Below are positions 43,303 to 51,601 of a DNA stretch of 64,000 nt, in pieces. The stretch is taken from the NCBI GenBank assembly GCA_047601745.1, contig JASGIS010000001.1, positions 4,340,001 through 4,404,000 on the forward strand, written 5' to 3'. This DNA comes from JAKPAM01 sp047601745. GTDB lineage: Bacteria; Pseudomonadota; Gammaproteobacteria; Burkholderiales; Burkholderiaceae_E. The position numbers and the translations under genes are program-made. The notes beneath the pieces were generated by a model. It saw nothing but the letters and a program-made list of their open reading frames with translations. It was not told where the DNA came from and ran no database searches. The first letter of the stretch is position 1. Every line of letters starts with the position of its first letter.

Positions 43303-45285
43303 ATGGCAGGCGCCATCGAATCGTTGCTGGTCGAAGACCGCATCTTCCCCCCACCGCCGGACTTCGCCCGCCAGGCAACCGTGTCGGGCATGGACCAGTA
43401 TCGCGCGCTGTGCGCGCAGGCGGCCGAGGACCACGTCGGCTTCTGGGCGCGGCACGCGCGCGAGCAGTTGCAGTGGCACAAGCCGTTCACCCGGGCGCTG
43501 GACGACGGCAACGCGCCGTTCTACAAATGGTTCGACGACGGCGAGCTGAACGCGTCGGCCAACTGCCTGGATCGCCACCTGGGCACGCCGACCGAGAACA
43601 AGACGGCGATCGTGTTCGAGAGCGACGACGGTAAGGTCACGAGCGTGACGTACCGCGAGCTGCACGAACGGGTCTGCCGCTTCGCCAACGGCTTGAAGGC
43701 GCTCGGCTACCAGAAGGGCGAGCGCGCGATCATCTACCTGCCGATGTCGATCGAGGGCGTCGTCGCGATGCAGGCCTGCGCGCGGCTCGGCATCATCCAC
43801 TCGGTCGTGTTCGGCGGCTTCTCGGCCAAGAGCCTGCAGGAGCGGATCCACGACGCCGGCGCCACGCTGGTGATCACCGCCGACGAGCAGGTGCGCGGCG
43901 GCAAGAGCATTCCGCTGAAGCCGGCCGTCGACGACGCGTTCGCGATGGGCGGCTGCGAGACGGTGCGCAAGGTCGTCGTGTACCAGCGCACCGGCGCGGC
44001 TGTGCCGATGGTCGAGGGGCGCGAGATCACCTGGTCGCAGTTGATCGACGGGCAGTCGAGCGAGTGCCCGCCCGAATACGTATCGGCCGAGCATCCGCTG
44101 TTCGTGTTGTACACGTCCGGCTCGACCGGCAAACCCAAGGGTGTCCAGCACTCGACCGGCGGCTACCTGCTGCACGCGCTGCTGTCGATGCGCTGGACCT
44201 TCGACCTGAAGCCGACCGACGTGTTCTGGTGCACGGCCGACATCGGCTGGGTCACCGGGCACTCGTATGTCGCGTACGGACCGCTGGCGGCCGGCGCCAC
44301 GCAGGTGGTGTTCGAGGGCGTGCCGTCGTATCCGGACGCCGGCCGGTTCTGGCGGATGATCGCCCGGCACAAGGTCTCGATCTTCTATACGGCGCCGACC
44401 GCGATCCGCGCGCTGATCAAGGCCTGCGAATCGGACCGGGCCACGCACCCGACGCAGTTCGACCTGTCGAGCCTGCGGCTGCTGGGATCGGTCGGCGAGC
44501 CGATCAATCCCGAGGCCTGGATCTGGTACCACACGAACGTCGGCGGCGGCCGCTGCCCGATCGTCGATACGTTCTGGCAGACCGAGACCGGCGCCCACGT
44601 GATCACGCCGCTGCCGGGCGCGACACCGCTGGTGCCGGGCTCGTGCACGCTGCCGTTCCCGGGCATCGACGTCGCGGTCGTCGACGAGACCGGCCACGAG
44701 CTGCCGAACGGGCAGGGCGGGATCCTGGTCATCCGCAAGCCCTGGCCGGCGATGATCCGCACGATCTGGAACGATCCCGACCGCTTCAGCAAGAGCTACT
44801 TCCCGCCCGAGCTGCACGGCTTCTACCTGGCCGGCGACGGCGCGGTGCGCAACAAGGACACCGGCTACTTTACGATCACCGGCCGCATCGACGACGTGCT
44901 GAACGTCTCGGGCCACCGGATGGGCACGATGGAGATCGAGTCGGCGCTGGTCGCCAACAAGCTGGTCGCCGAGGCGGCGGTCGTCGGCCGTCCCGACGAC
45001 GTCACCGGCGAGGCGATCGTCGCGTTCGTCGTGCTCAAGGGCGCGCGGCCGAACGCCGCCGCGGCCGCCGAGGTCGCCAAGTCGCTGCGCGACTGGGTCG
45101 GCAAGGAGATCGGCCCGATCGCCAAGCCCAAGGAAGTGCGTTTCGGCGACAACCTGCCCAAGACCCGCTCCGGCAAGATCATGCGGCGCCTGCTGCGGGT
45201 CATCGCCCGCGGCGAGGAGATCACGCAGGACGTCTCGACGCTGGAGAATCCGGCGATCCTCGAACAGTTGAAGCAGGTGCTTTGA
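43303..45285 (+). CDS. acs: Acetyl-CoA synthetase (AMP-forming)
   Basis: The enzyme activates acetate to acetyl-CoA. At 660 residues it shows YTSGSTGKPKGVQHSTGGYL, DTFWQTETGAHVITPLPG with the acetate-specific Trp, GRIDDVLNVSGHRMGTMEIESAL, and the acetylation-target Lys625 in PKTRSGKIMRRLLR. An AGGAGA site precedes the ATG. The next two genes overlap serially (TTGA, then ATGA), forming an acetate uptake and activation operon. The 221-bp upstream gap contains GGGAG-TAAGT-CTCCC at 43196-43210, with no assigned regulator. Confidence 0.97.
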   Translation: MAGAIESLLVEDRIFPPPPDFARQATVSGMDQYRALCAQAAEDHVGFWARHAREQLQWHKPFTRALDDGNAPFYKWFDDGELNASANCLDRHLGTPTENKTAIVFESDDGKVTSVTYRELHERVCRFANGLKALGYQKGERAIIYLPMSIEGVVAMQACARLGIIHSVVFGGFSAKSLQERIHDAGATLVITADEQVRGGKSIPLKPAVDDAFAMGGCETVRKVVVYQRTGAAVPMVEGREITWSQLIDGQSSECPPEYVSAEHPLFVLYTSGSTGKPKGVQHSTGGYLLHALLSMRWTFDLKPTDVFWCTADIGWVTGHSYVAYGPLAAGATQVVFEGVPSYPDAGRFWRMIARHKVSIFYTAPTAIRALIKACESDRATHPTQFDLSSLRLLGSVGEPINPEAWIWYHTNVGGGRCPIVDTFWQTETGAHVITPLPGATPLVPGSCTLPFPGIDVAVVDETGHELPNGQGGILVIRKPWPAMIRTIWNDPDRFSKSYFPPELHGFYLAGDGAVRNKDTGYFTITGRIDDVLNVSGHRMGTMEIESALVANKLVAEAAVVGRPDDVTGEAIVAFVVLKGARPNAAAAAEVAKSLRDWVGKEIGPIAKPKEVRFGDNLPKTRSGKIMRRLLRVIARGEEITQDVSTLENPAILEQLKQVL

Positions 45286-45623
45286 GCGCCCGGCGCGATT
45301 CGCGCCGGCGGCCGGCGGCCGGGCCCGAACGGCCGGGGCCCGAGCGGCTCGGGCCGGCCGCGCACTGGCGCGGCAACGTGCGGCTGACGGCCGCGCTGCT
45401 GCTGCTGTGGGCCGTCGTCACGTTCGGCGGCGTCTATTACGCGCGCGTGCTGAACTTCTCTTTCTTCGGCTGGCCGTTCAGCTTCTTCCTGGGCGCGCAG
45501 GGCGCACCGGTCCTGTACCTGCTGATCGTCTGCGCGTACGCGTGGGCGATGGGGCGCGCCGACCGGCGCCATGGCGTCGGCGATGACGATCGCGACGGCG
45601 GTCGCGGCAGCGGCGGCGCATGA
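45282..45623 (+). CDS. DUF4212 small subunit of a sodium:solute symporter
   Basis: This 113-residue protein starts at TTG 45282, overlapping the acs stop (TTGA). An Arg/Pro/Gly-rich head is followed by AAHWRGNVRLTAALLLLWAVVTFGGVYYARVLN and FFGWPFSFFLGAQGAPVLYLLIVCAYAWAMGRAD, the two-helix DUF4212 signature. Such proteins are encoded immediately before VC_2705-type symporters and are thought to be their small subunits. The stop overlaps the symporter ATG. The non-AUG start and long basic head make the exact N terminus uncertain. Confidence 0.85.
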   Translation: MSARRDSRRRPAAGPERPGPERLGPAAHWRGNVRLTAALLLLWAVVTFGGVYYARVLNFSFFGWPFSFFLGAQGAPVLYLLIVCAYAWAMGRADRRHGVGDDDRDGGRGSGGA

Positions 45624-47686
45624 GCGAGGGTTCGGGCGCCCCGATCGACGAACGCGCGATCGCCCGGCGGCTGGCGCGCATCTACGCGTGGTTCACCGCC
45701 GGTTTCGTGCTGTTCGTGATGGCGCTGGGTGTGGCCGAGACCGTCGGCATGCCGCGCCAGACGATCGGCTACATCTTCCTGGCCGCGACGATCCTGCTGT
45801 ATGCGGTGATCGGCATCATCAGCCGCACCAACGATCCGGTCGCCTACTACGTGGCCGGCCGCCGGGTTCCCGCGGTGTTCAACGGCATGGCGACGGCGGC
45901 CGACTGGATGTCGGCCGCATCGTTCATCGGACTGGCCGGCGGCCTGTACCTGAAGGGCTATGCGGGGCTGGCGTTCATCATCGGCTGGACCGGCGGCTAC
46001 GTGCTGGTCGCGCTGCTGATCGCGCCGTACCTGAGGCGCTTCTCGCGCTACACGATTCCGGACTTCATCGGTGCGCGCTACGGCGGTGCGATCGCGCGCC
46101 TGGTGGCCGTCGTGCTGACGATCGTCTGTTCGTTCACGTACGTCGTCGCGCAGATCTACGCGGTGGGCCTGATCACGACCTGGCTGACCGGCGTGGACTT
46201 CACGGTCGGCATCCTGCTCGGACTGGCCGGCGTGCTCGTGTGTTCGTTCCTGGGAGGGATGCGGGCCGTCACCTGGACCCAGGTCGCGCAGTACATCATC
46301 CTGATCATCGCCTACCTGATCCCGGTCGTCTGGCTGGCTTTCGAGCAGACTGGCGTGCCGCTGCCGCAGATCGTCTACGGCAAGCAGCTCGAACGCGTCA
46401 CGCAGATCGAAGAGAAGCTGATCAGCGATCCGCGCGAGCGCGAGGTGCGCGAGCATTTCGGCCGCGAGGCGCTGGCCGCGCGCGAGCGGCTGCGCGACCC
46501 GTCCGCCGCCTACCGCGACGGCAGGGCGGCGCTCGAGCACGCATTGGCCGATGCGCGCGCGGCGCGGGACGCGCCGGCGATCGACGAGGCCGAAAAGGCG
46601 TTGGCGCGCTTCCCGCGCAGCGAGGAGCAGGCGCGCGAGCAATGGCGCCAGCAGGCGGCCGACGGCGAGCGCGCGCGACCGCCGCTGCGGCATGCCGAAC
46701 CGTTTCCGGGCGACGACGAAGCGACCCGCGATGCCGGACGCCGCCACTTCCTCGCGCTGATCTTCTGCCTGATGCTGGGGACGGCCGGTCTGCCGCACGT
46801 GCTGACGCGCTACTACACGACCACGTCGGTCGCCGCGGCGCGGCGCTCGGTCGCGTGGTCGCTGTGCTTCATCGTGCTGCTCTACGTGACGGCGCCCGCG
46901 CTGGCGGTGCTCGTCAAGTACGTCATCTATCACGAGCTGGTCGGCAGCCTGTATTCGAACCTGCCCGGATGGGTGCAGACCTGGACCCACGTCGACCCGA
47001 GCCTGCTGACGATCGCCGACGTCAACGGCGACGGCATCGTCCAGCTCGCCGAGGTCGCGATCGGCGAGGACATGGTCGTGCTGGCCACGCCCGAGATCGC
47101 CGGCCTGCCTTACGTGATCTCGGGCCTGGTCGCCGCCGGCGGCCTGGCCGCGGCGCTGTCGACGGCCGACGGGCTGCTGCTGACGATCACCAATGCGCTG
47201 GCGCACGACCTGTACTTCAAGACGCTGGACAGCCGCGCGCCCGAAGCGCGCCGCGTGCTGATCTCTAAGGTGCTGCTGCTGGTCATCGCGATCAGCGCGG
47301 CCCTGGTCGCGTCGAACAAGCCGGCTGCGATCCTGGACCTGGTGGCCGCGGCGTTCTCGCTGGCCGCCTCGGGCCTGTTTCCGGCGCTGGTCTGCGGCGT
47401 GTTCTGGAAGCGGGCCACCGGCGTGGGCGCCGTCGCCGGCATGCTGGCCGGATTCTCGACCGCGCTGGGCTACATGGCGATCACGATGCCGTGGCTGCGC
47501 GAGCTGATCGGCTTGTCGCCGGCGGTCTCGAACAACCTGTGGTGGGGCGTGCAGCCGGTGACCGCCGGCGTTTTCGGCGTGCCGGTCGGTTTCGCGGTCA
47601 TCATCCTGGGTTCGCTGCTGACGCCGCCGCCGGCGGCGTCGACCCGGCAACTGGTCGAGCAGATCCGCTTTCCCCGTTGGCGGTGA
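45620..47686 (+). CDS. Sodium:solute symporter, VC_2705/ActP-like
   Basis: This 688-residue SSSF family carrier is probably for acetate or other short carboxylates, given its coupling to acs and DUF4212. Core motifs are SRTNDPVAYYVAGRRVPAVFNGMATAADWMSAASFIGLAGGLY, FLGGMRAVTWTQVAQYIILI and GGLAAALSTADGLLLTITNALAHDLYFK. A charged insert of about 120 residues (about 255-380, helical, Glu/Arg-rich) and a loop with an EF-hand-like DVNGDGIVQLAEV interrupt the core. The larger insert is usual in this subfamily. Confidence 0.92.
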   Translation: MSEGSGAPIDERAIARRLARIYAWFTAGFVLFVMALGVAETVGMPRQTIGYIFLAATILLYAVIGIISRTNDPVAYYVAGRRVPAVFNGMATAADWMSAASFIGLAGGLYLKGYAGLAFIIGWTGGYVLVALLIAPYLRRFSRYTIPDFIGARYGGAIARLVAVVLTIVCSFTYVVAQIYAVGLITTWLTGVDFTVGILLGLAGVLVCSFLGGMRAVTWTQVAQYIILIIAYLIPVVWLAFEQTGVPLPQIVYGKQLERVTQIEEKLISDPREREVREHFGREALAARERLRDPSAAYRDGRAALEHALADARAARDAPAIDEAEKALARFPRSEEQAREQWRQQAADGERARPPLRHAEPFPGDDEATRDAGRRHFLALIFCLMLGTAGLPHVLTRYYTTTSVAAARRSVAWSLCFIVLLYVTAPALAVLVKYVIYHELVGSLYSNLPGWVQTWTHVDPSLLTIADVNGDGIVQLAEVAIGEDMVVLATPEIAGLPYVISGLVAAGGLAAALSTADGLLLTITNALAHDLYFKTLDSRAPEARRVLISKVLLLVIAISAALVASNKPAAILDLVAAAFSLAASGLFPALVCGVFWKRATGVGAVAGMLAGFSTALGYMAITMPWLRELIGLSPAVSNNLWWGVQPVTAGVFGVPVGFAVIILGSLLTPPPAASTRQLVEQIRFPRWR

Positions 47687-47708
47687 GTTTGCTATCATCC
47701 GCCGTCCC

Positions 47709-47799
47709 GGAGAGATGGATGAGTGGTTTAAGTCGCACGCCTGGAAAGCGTGTAAGGGTTAACAGCCCTTCGGGGGTTCGAATCCCCCTCTCTCCGCCA
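47709..47799 (+). tRNA. tRNA-Ser (anticodon GGA)
   Basis: This is a 91-base gene with encoded CCA. The acceptor stem GGAGAGA (47709-47715) pairs with TCTCTCC (47789-47795), with discriminator G. The anticodon stem is CACGC/GCGTG with GGA at 47743-47745. There is a long variable arm, as in serine tRNAs, and a T-loop GTTCGAATC. The integrase gene begins 171 bp downstream, so its 3' end is the probable attachment site. Confidence 0.97.
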
Positions 47800-47800
47800 G
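47775..47800. other. Probable attL site (3' end of tRNA-Ser)
   Basis: A P4-type integrase gene reads away from the tRNA beginning at 47971. Such integrases use the 3' part of tRNA genes as attB and restore it on insertion. An exact second copy of the tRNA end was not found in the window, so the core length is undetermined. Confidence 0.55.
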
Positions 47801-47934
47801 TTTGAGTTGTCAGCAGTGGTCGCGTTGGCGCAATGCCAGCAGAAAGCCGGCCCCCAACCCCGGAAAAACAGCAGCTTATGAGCGGAATACTCATCTGGAG
47901 TTATCTGCCGTTGTCTTGACGTCGCATTCGGTAG

Positions 47935-47953
47935 CGGGTACGTTTTCGGGTAC
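47935..47953. promoter_or_regulatory. Paired CGGGTAC motifs (putative integrase arm sites, left)
   Basis: CGGGTAC occurs at 47935-47941 and 47947-47953, 12 bp apart start to start, 18 bp before the integrase ATG. The same pair with the same spacing recurs at 63713-63731. The function as integrase-binding sites is inferred. Confidence 0.5.
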
Positions 47954-47970
47954 ACATCCCGGAGCAAGCC

Positions 47971-49224
47971 ATGCCGAAGAAGCTTGTTGAAGCGCTGACC
48001 GATCTGGTTGTCCGAAGCGCAAAGCCCGGCCAGAAGGACGGAGCGCCAGCCGATCGCAAGCTGAATGATGGTCGGGGGCTCTACCTGCTGGTGCGGGCGA
48101 CCAAGGGCGCGCCGACGAAGCACTGGCGGCTCCGGTACATCCTGGATGGGAAGGAGCGGCTGCTGGCGCTCGGCGAGTACCCGGACGTTGGCCTGAAGGC
48201 CGCGCGCGACAAGGCGTCGGAAGCACGCGAGCTTGTCCGTCAAGGAATTGACCCGGTCCAGCACGGCCGCGAGAAGAGGCTTGAGCGGCAGGAGGCGTCG
48301 AAGAACACCTTCGAGGTCGTCGCCGAACAGTGGATCGCGAAGCGTTCGGTACCGAAGAAGTGGACCGAAGGCCATATCGAACAGATCCGCCAGGCGATGC
48401 GCGACTACGTCTATCCGAAGATCGGGAAGCGTCCAGTCGCCGCGCTGACGCCGCAGGACATCATGGCCATCCTGAATCCGCTGGAGGAGGCGGGCAAGCT
48501 GGAAACGCTGCGGCGCGTTCGACAGCGCGTCGGGGCTATTCTGGCCTTCGCGGTACAGACCGGGCGCCGCCGCGACAATCCGGTGGCCCACATGGCCGGC
48601 GCCCACGCCGCGCCGACGCGCGAGCACTTCGCCAGCATCAAACCTGCCGAGTTGCCCGGGTTTCTCCAGAAGCTGGCGGGCTACCAAGGCCATCCGTCGA
48701 CGATCGGCATCGTCTGGATGATTCTGTGGACGGCGTGCCGTACCGGTGAAATCCGCGGCGCGACCTGGGAGGAGTTCGACCTGCAGGTGGGTCGATGGAC
48801 CATACCCGCCGAGCGGATGAAGAAGCAGCGGCCGCACGTCGTGCCGCTGCCACCCCAGGCGGTCGCGATGCTCGAGGGGCTGAAGTCGATCAACACGGAC
48901 CGGTACACGTTCGCCTCGCCGAACAGCATCGATCAGATGCCGTCCGAGAACATCGTCCTGCAGGCGATCGACAAGATGGGCATGAAGGGGCAGATCACCG
49001 GTCACGGCCTGCGAGCCCTTGTGGCCACGGCTCTGGAGGAGATGGGCTATCCCACGGAGATCGTGAAGGCCCAGCTCAGCCACGCGAAGGGCAGCCTGAC
49101 CGACGCCGCCTACTTGCGCGGGGTGCACATCGAACGCCGCGCCGAGATGATGGCCGTCTGGGCGAACTATCTTCAGGCCGCGGCGGCCGGTGACGCCGTC
49201 GTGCCGATCAGGCGGGCGGCGTGA
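47971..49224 (+). CDS. P4-type tyrosine integrase
   Basis: This 417-residue site-specific recombinase inserted the element at tRNA-Ser. The N-terminal DUF4102 arm-binding domain (DRKLNDGRGLYLLV...GKERLLALGEYPDVGLKAARDKASEAREL) is followed by a core-binding domain (about 112-210) and the catalytic domain. Residues Arg257 (ACRTGE), His345 and Arg348 (GHGLR), His371 (LSHAKG) and nucleophile Tyr381 (DAAYLRG) are all present, so it is likely active. The stop overlaps the next gene (GTGA). Confidence 0.96.
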   Translation: MPKKLVEALTDLVVRSAKPGQKDGAPADRKLNDGRGLYLLVRATKGAPTKHWRLRYILDGKERLLALGEYPDVGLKAARDKASEARELVRQGIDPVQHGREKRLERQEASKNTFEVVAEQWIAKRSVPKKWTEGHIEQIRQAMRDYVYPKIGKRPVAALTPQDIMAILNPLEEAGKLETLRRVRQRVGAILAFAVQTGRRRDNPVAHMAGAHAAPTREHFASIKPAELPGFLQKLAGYQGHPSTIGIVWMILWTACRTGEIRGATWEEFDLQVGRWTIPAERMKKQRPHVVPLPPQAVAMLEGLKSINTDRYTFASPNSIDQMPSENIVLQAIDKMGMKGQITGHGLRALVATALEEMGYPTEIVKAQLSHAKGSLTDAAYLRGVHIERRAEMMAVWANYLQAAAAGDAVVPIRRAA

Positions 49225-49973
49225 TCGCTCCCGAACTGCCCATGCCTGATGGCTCCAGCGATGAGACGTTCGAGAGGCAGCGCCGTGCGCGCATTCGCCA
49301 GGCGCTCGACGCCTTTCCCCGCTTGGCCCAAGCGAAAGCCGATCTGGAGGCTACAGCTCGTGCGGTGGCGGTCGATCTACAGGCTACCGCCGATGCGGTA
49401 GCCGCAGGACGCAAAACGCCCGCGCAGGCCGCTTCGAACAGCGATGCCTGCCTCCAGGTGCTGAGGGAGACTGAGGGACGCGTGTATGAGGCCACGGTTG
49501 GTATTCGGCCGGCATTCGACGTCCTGCTCGCTGAGATTGCCTACGCGATTAAGTACCGCACCCTATTGGACTCCGATCTTGTCGCGTGGTTTGTGGAAGG
49601 CGCGCTGCGAGCACGTGACAATCTCGACGAAGGCGGCCCACCGAACCTTGATGGCGCATTCTGCTGGGCGGCGCCGCCGAACAGGCCCCCCGATCCACGG
49701 ATTAGGGATCGATCGATTTTCCGCGCCGCCCGGGTCGAGGCGGCTCGACGAAAAGCCATCGGCGATGAAGCCGGCGAACAGCCCATCTCGGATCATGGTT
49801 TGAAGGCGGCGCTGAAGGTCATCCTCAAGGACCCCAAGATTGACGCCGAACGGAAAACGCTCGTGCGTTCCTGGCGGGCAAACTTCGCGCTTCTGGAGCG
49901 GATGATGCCCTCGGAGATTCTCGCGATGGCGCATAGACCGTATGAAGAGGGCGAAGACGCAGCCAAGCCGTGA
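49221..49973 (+). CDS. Hypothetical protein of the integrative element
   Basis: This 250-residue protein starts at GTG 49221 overlapping the integrase stop, so it is translationally coupled. The N-terminal half is helical and Ala/Gln/Arg-rich (FPRLAQAKADLEATARAVAVDLQATADAV). The C-terminal part has AARVEAARRKAIGDEAGEQPISDHGLKAALKVILKDPKID. No domain is recognised. Its place next to the integrase suggests a role in integration, excision or regulation, which is inference only. Confidence 0.7.
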   Translation: MIAPELPMPDGSSDETFERQRRARIRQALDAFPRLAQAKADLEATARAVAVDLQATADAVAAGRKTPAQAASNSDACLQVLRETEGRVYEATVGIRPAFDVLLAEIAYAIKYRTLLDSDLVAWFVEGALRARDNLDEGGPPNLDGAFCWAAPPNRPPDPRIRDRSIFRAARVEAARRKAIGDEAGEQPISDHGLKAALKVILKDPKIDAERKTLVRSWRANFALLERMMPSEILAMAHRPYEEGEDAAKP

Positions 49974-50082
49974 GCGATGGCCTGGCCCGGTGTTTGGGCA
50001 TTAAGTCCCGACTTCCTGTCCAGACAAGAAGGGGCGCCGCTGAAAAACTGTTGCCACTTTCCGCAAACAAGGGAGTGGCGCA

Positions 50083-50376
50083 ATGCCTCAAGTGTCTCAC
50101 CCGTCATCGCGCAGCGGTGACGCCGTTCTGTCCGATCAGAGTTCCGACCGGCTCGCGAGGAAGCGCGAAGCCACCGAAGCGGCCTACCAAGCCTTCGACA
50201 CGCTTCCAGCGTCGGCGCTTGTCGACCTCGATGTCGTCTGCAGGGTGGCCATGGTTTCGGAGGCGACTGTCTGGCGTCGTTCGAAATCGGGGCATCTCCC
50301 AGCGCCTCGGCGTATTGGTCGGTCTGTGCGCTGGAACGTTGGCGACCTACGTCGCGCGTTGGAGGGGGGCTCCTGA
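50083..50376 (+). CDS. AlpA/excisionase-like helix-turn-helix protein
   Basis: This 97-residue protein has a C-terminal half LVDLDVVCRVAMVSEATVWRRSKSGHLPAPRRIGRSVRWNVGDLRRALEGG. That is the winged-helix layout of AlpA, which activates integrase transcription in P4-like elements, and of phage excisionases. The role here is probably control or direction of excision. The stop codon overlaps the start of the next gene (TGATG), opening a chain of overlapping genes. Confidence 0.82.
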   Translation: MPQVSHPSSRSGDAVLSDQSSDRLARKREATEAAYQAFDTLPASALVDLDVVCRVAMVSEATVWRRSKSGHLPAPRRIGRSVRWNVGDLRRALEGGS

Positions 50377-50750
50377 TGCTCCAACACCGAATGGAGGCCG
50401 GCGCCCCAAAAGAAACGGCCCCGACCGAAGGCCAGAGCCGCCAAGAAAACGAATACACATCTGCGACCGATCATAGCCGATGGCACTCGGCGGCGCCATC
50501 AGCGGACGTGCGCAGCCCGCAACATCTCGCACCGGTAGTTGCTCACCTCGGCGCGTTCCGGTTCGGCGTCGATCGTGCCGGGCGGGCGATCGTTGTCTTC
50601 TGGGGCGGTCGCAAGCAGTTCCTCGTGGACGAGATTCATCCCGCGGTGCTGGCGGCCATGCGGGACTACCCCGCGCGTCGGCGCCATCCTGGCCGGCCGG
50701 CGATCCAGCGGCCGGCCGTTCTGCTCGACGACGGCATGGGGGCGTTCTGA
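50376..50750 (+). CDS. Hypothetical protein of the integrative element
   Basis: This 124-residue protein is coupled on both sides by TGATG overlaps. The first 50 residues are Ser/Gln-rich and polar. The second half contains HLGAFRFGVDRAGRAIVVFWGGRKQFLVDEIHPAVLAAMRDYPAR. No known domain is recognised. It sits between the AlpA-like regulator and the replication initiator. Confidence 0.65.
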   Translation: MLQHRMEAGAPKETAPTEGQSRQENEYTSATDHSRWHSAAPSADVRSPQHLAPVVAHLGAFRFGVDRAGRAIVVFWGGRKQFLVDEIHPAVLAAMRDYPARRRHPGRPAIQRPAVLLDDGMGAF

Positions 50751-51601
50751 TGGCCCGAGCCCGCAACATCAAGCCGTCGATCATGGACAACGAGCAGTTG
50801 GCGGATCTGCCGCCTCTGACTCGGCTGCTGTTCATCTTCCTGTGGATGCTCGCTGATCGCGAGGGGCGGCTGGAAGACAGGCCCAAGCGGATCGCGGCGC
50901 AGGCGTTGCCATACGACAGGGATGCCGACTCTGATCGGATGCTGAACGATCTGCAAGCCGCCGGCTTCATCCTTCGCTACCGAGTTGGGTCGATCGCTGT
51001 GATTCAGATCCTGGCCTTCGGAAAACACCAAGCGCCGCATGTCCGCGAAGCTGCCTCAACTCTTCCGAGGCCAGGGCAATGCACAACCACCGAAGTGCCC
51101 GAGCACAGCCAAGGCGATGTCGAGGCACTGCCTAGGACAGGCCAAGGCGATGTCGAGGCATCGCCAAGATCGCCTGATTCTCTGATTCCTGATTCTCTGA
51201 TTCCTAATACACCTCCCCTTACCCCTCCTCTTGCGGAGGAGGGGCGAGAGCCTAGTGCGGAAAGGACGCGATTGCGCGCTGACCGCGTCACGCTGAAAAC
51301 CTTCCTGACCCGCTGCCGGGCCCGTGATGAACCTGCCATCAGCGGATACCAGCCGGTGCATGACTACGCCACTCGCGCCGGCTTGCCCATGGGCTTCGTG
51401 CAGTTGGCCTGGGACGTGTTCCGCGATGAGCACGGGCCCGGCGGACCGAACGCCGAACGAAGGCAGACCGACTGGCGGCGGCACTTCCTCAACTACGTCC
51501 GCAAGGGCTACTACCGCCTCTGGTACGCCAAGCCCGATGGCACGTTCGCGTTGACGACCCAGGGCATCCAAGCCCAGAACGCCTGCGGGAGGGCCGCATG
51601 A
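50750..51601 (+). CDS. Phage replication initiator-like protein
   Basis: This 283-residue protein has an N-terminal region (MARARNIKPSIMDNEQLADLPPLTRLLFIFLWMLADREGRLEDRPKRIAAQALPYD) that is a winged-helix of the type opening many phage O-like replication proteins. A Ser/Pro linker with repeats (PDSLIPDSLIPN) follows, then a C-terminal DnaT-like segment (TDWRRHFLNYVRKGYYRLWY). It is probably an origin-binding or helicase-loading protein. The helicase gene begins inside its stop (ATGA). Confidence 0.78.
   Translation: MARARNIKPSIMDNEQLADLPPLTRLLFIFLWMLADREGRLEDRPKRIAAQALPYDRDADSDRMLNDLQAAGFILRYRVGSIAVIQILAFGKHQAPHVREAASTLPRPGQCTTTEVPEHSQGDVEALPRTGQGDVEASPRSPDSLIPDSLIPNTPPLTPPLAEEGREPSAERTRLRADRVTLKTFLTRCRARDEPAISGYQPVHDYATRAGLPMGFVQLAWDVFRDEHGPGGPNAERRQTDWRRHFLNYVRKGYYRLWYAKPDGTFALTTQGIQAQNACGRAA
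51174..51203. repeat. 15-bp in-frame direct repeat in the initiator gene
   Basis: CTGATTCTCTGATTC occurs twice in tandem. It follows a 33-bp-spaced repeat of AAGGCGATGTCGAGGCA (about 51111 and 51144). Both lie in the linker and change only its length. Confidence 0.8.

Noticed and set aside
45437..47698. 753-codon minus-strand open frame opposite the symporter
   Set aside because: It is Arg/Gln/Asp-rich and antisense to a symporter with conserved motifs.
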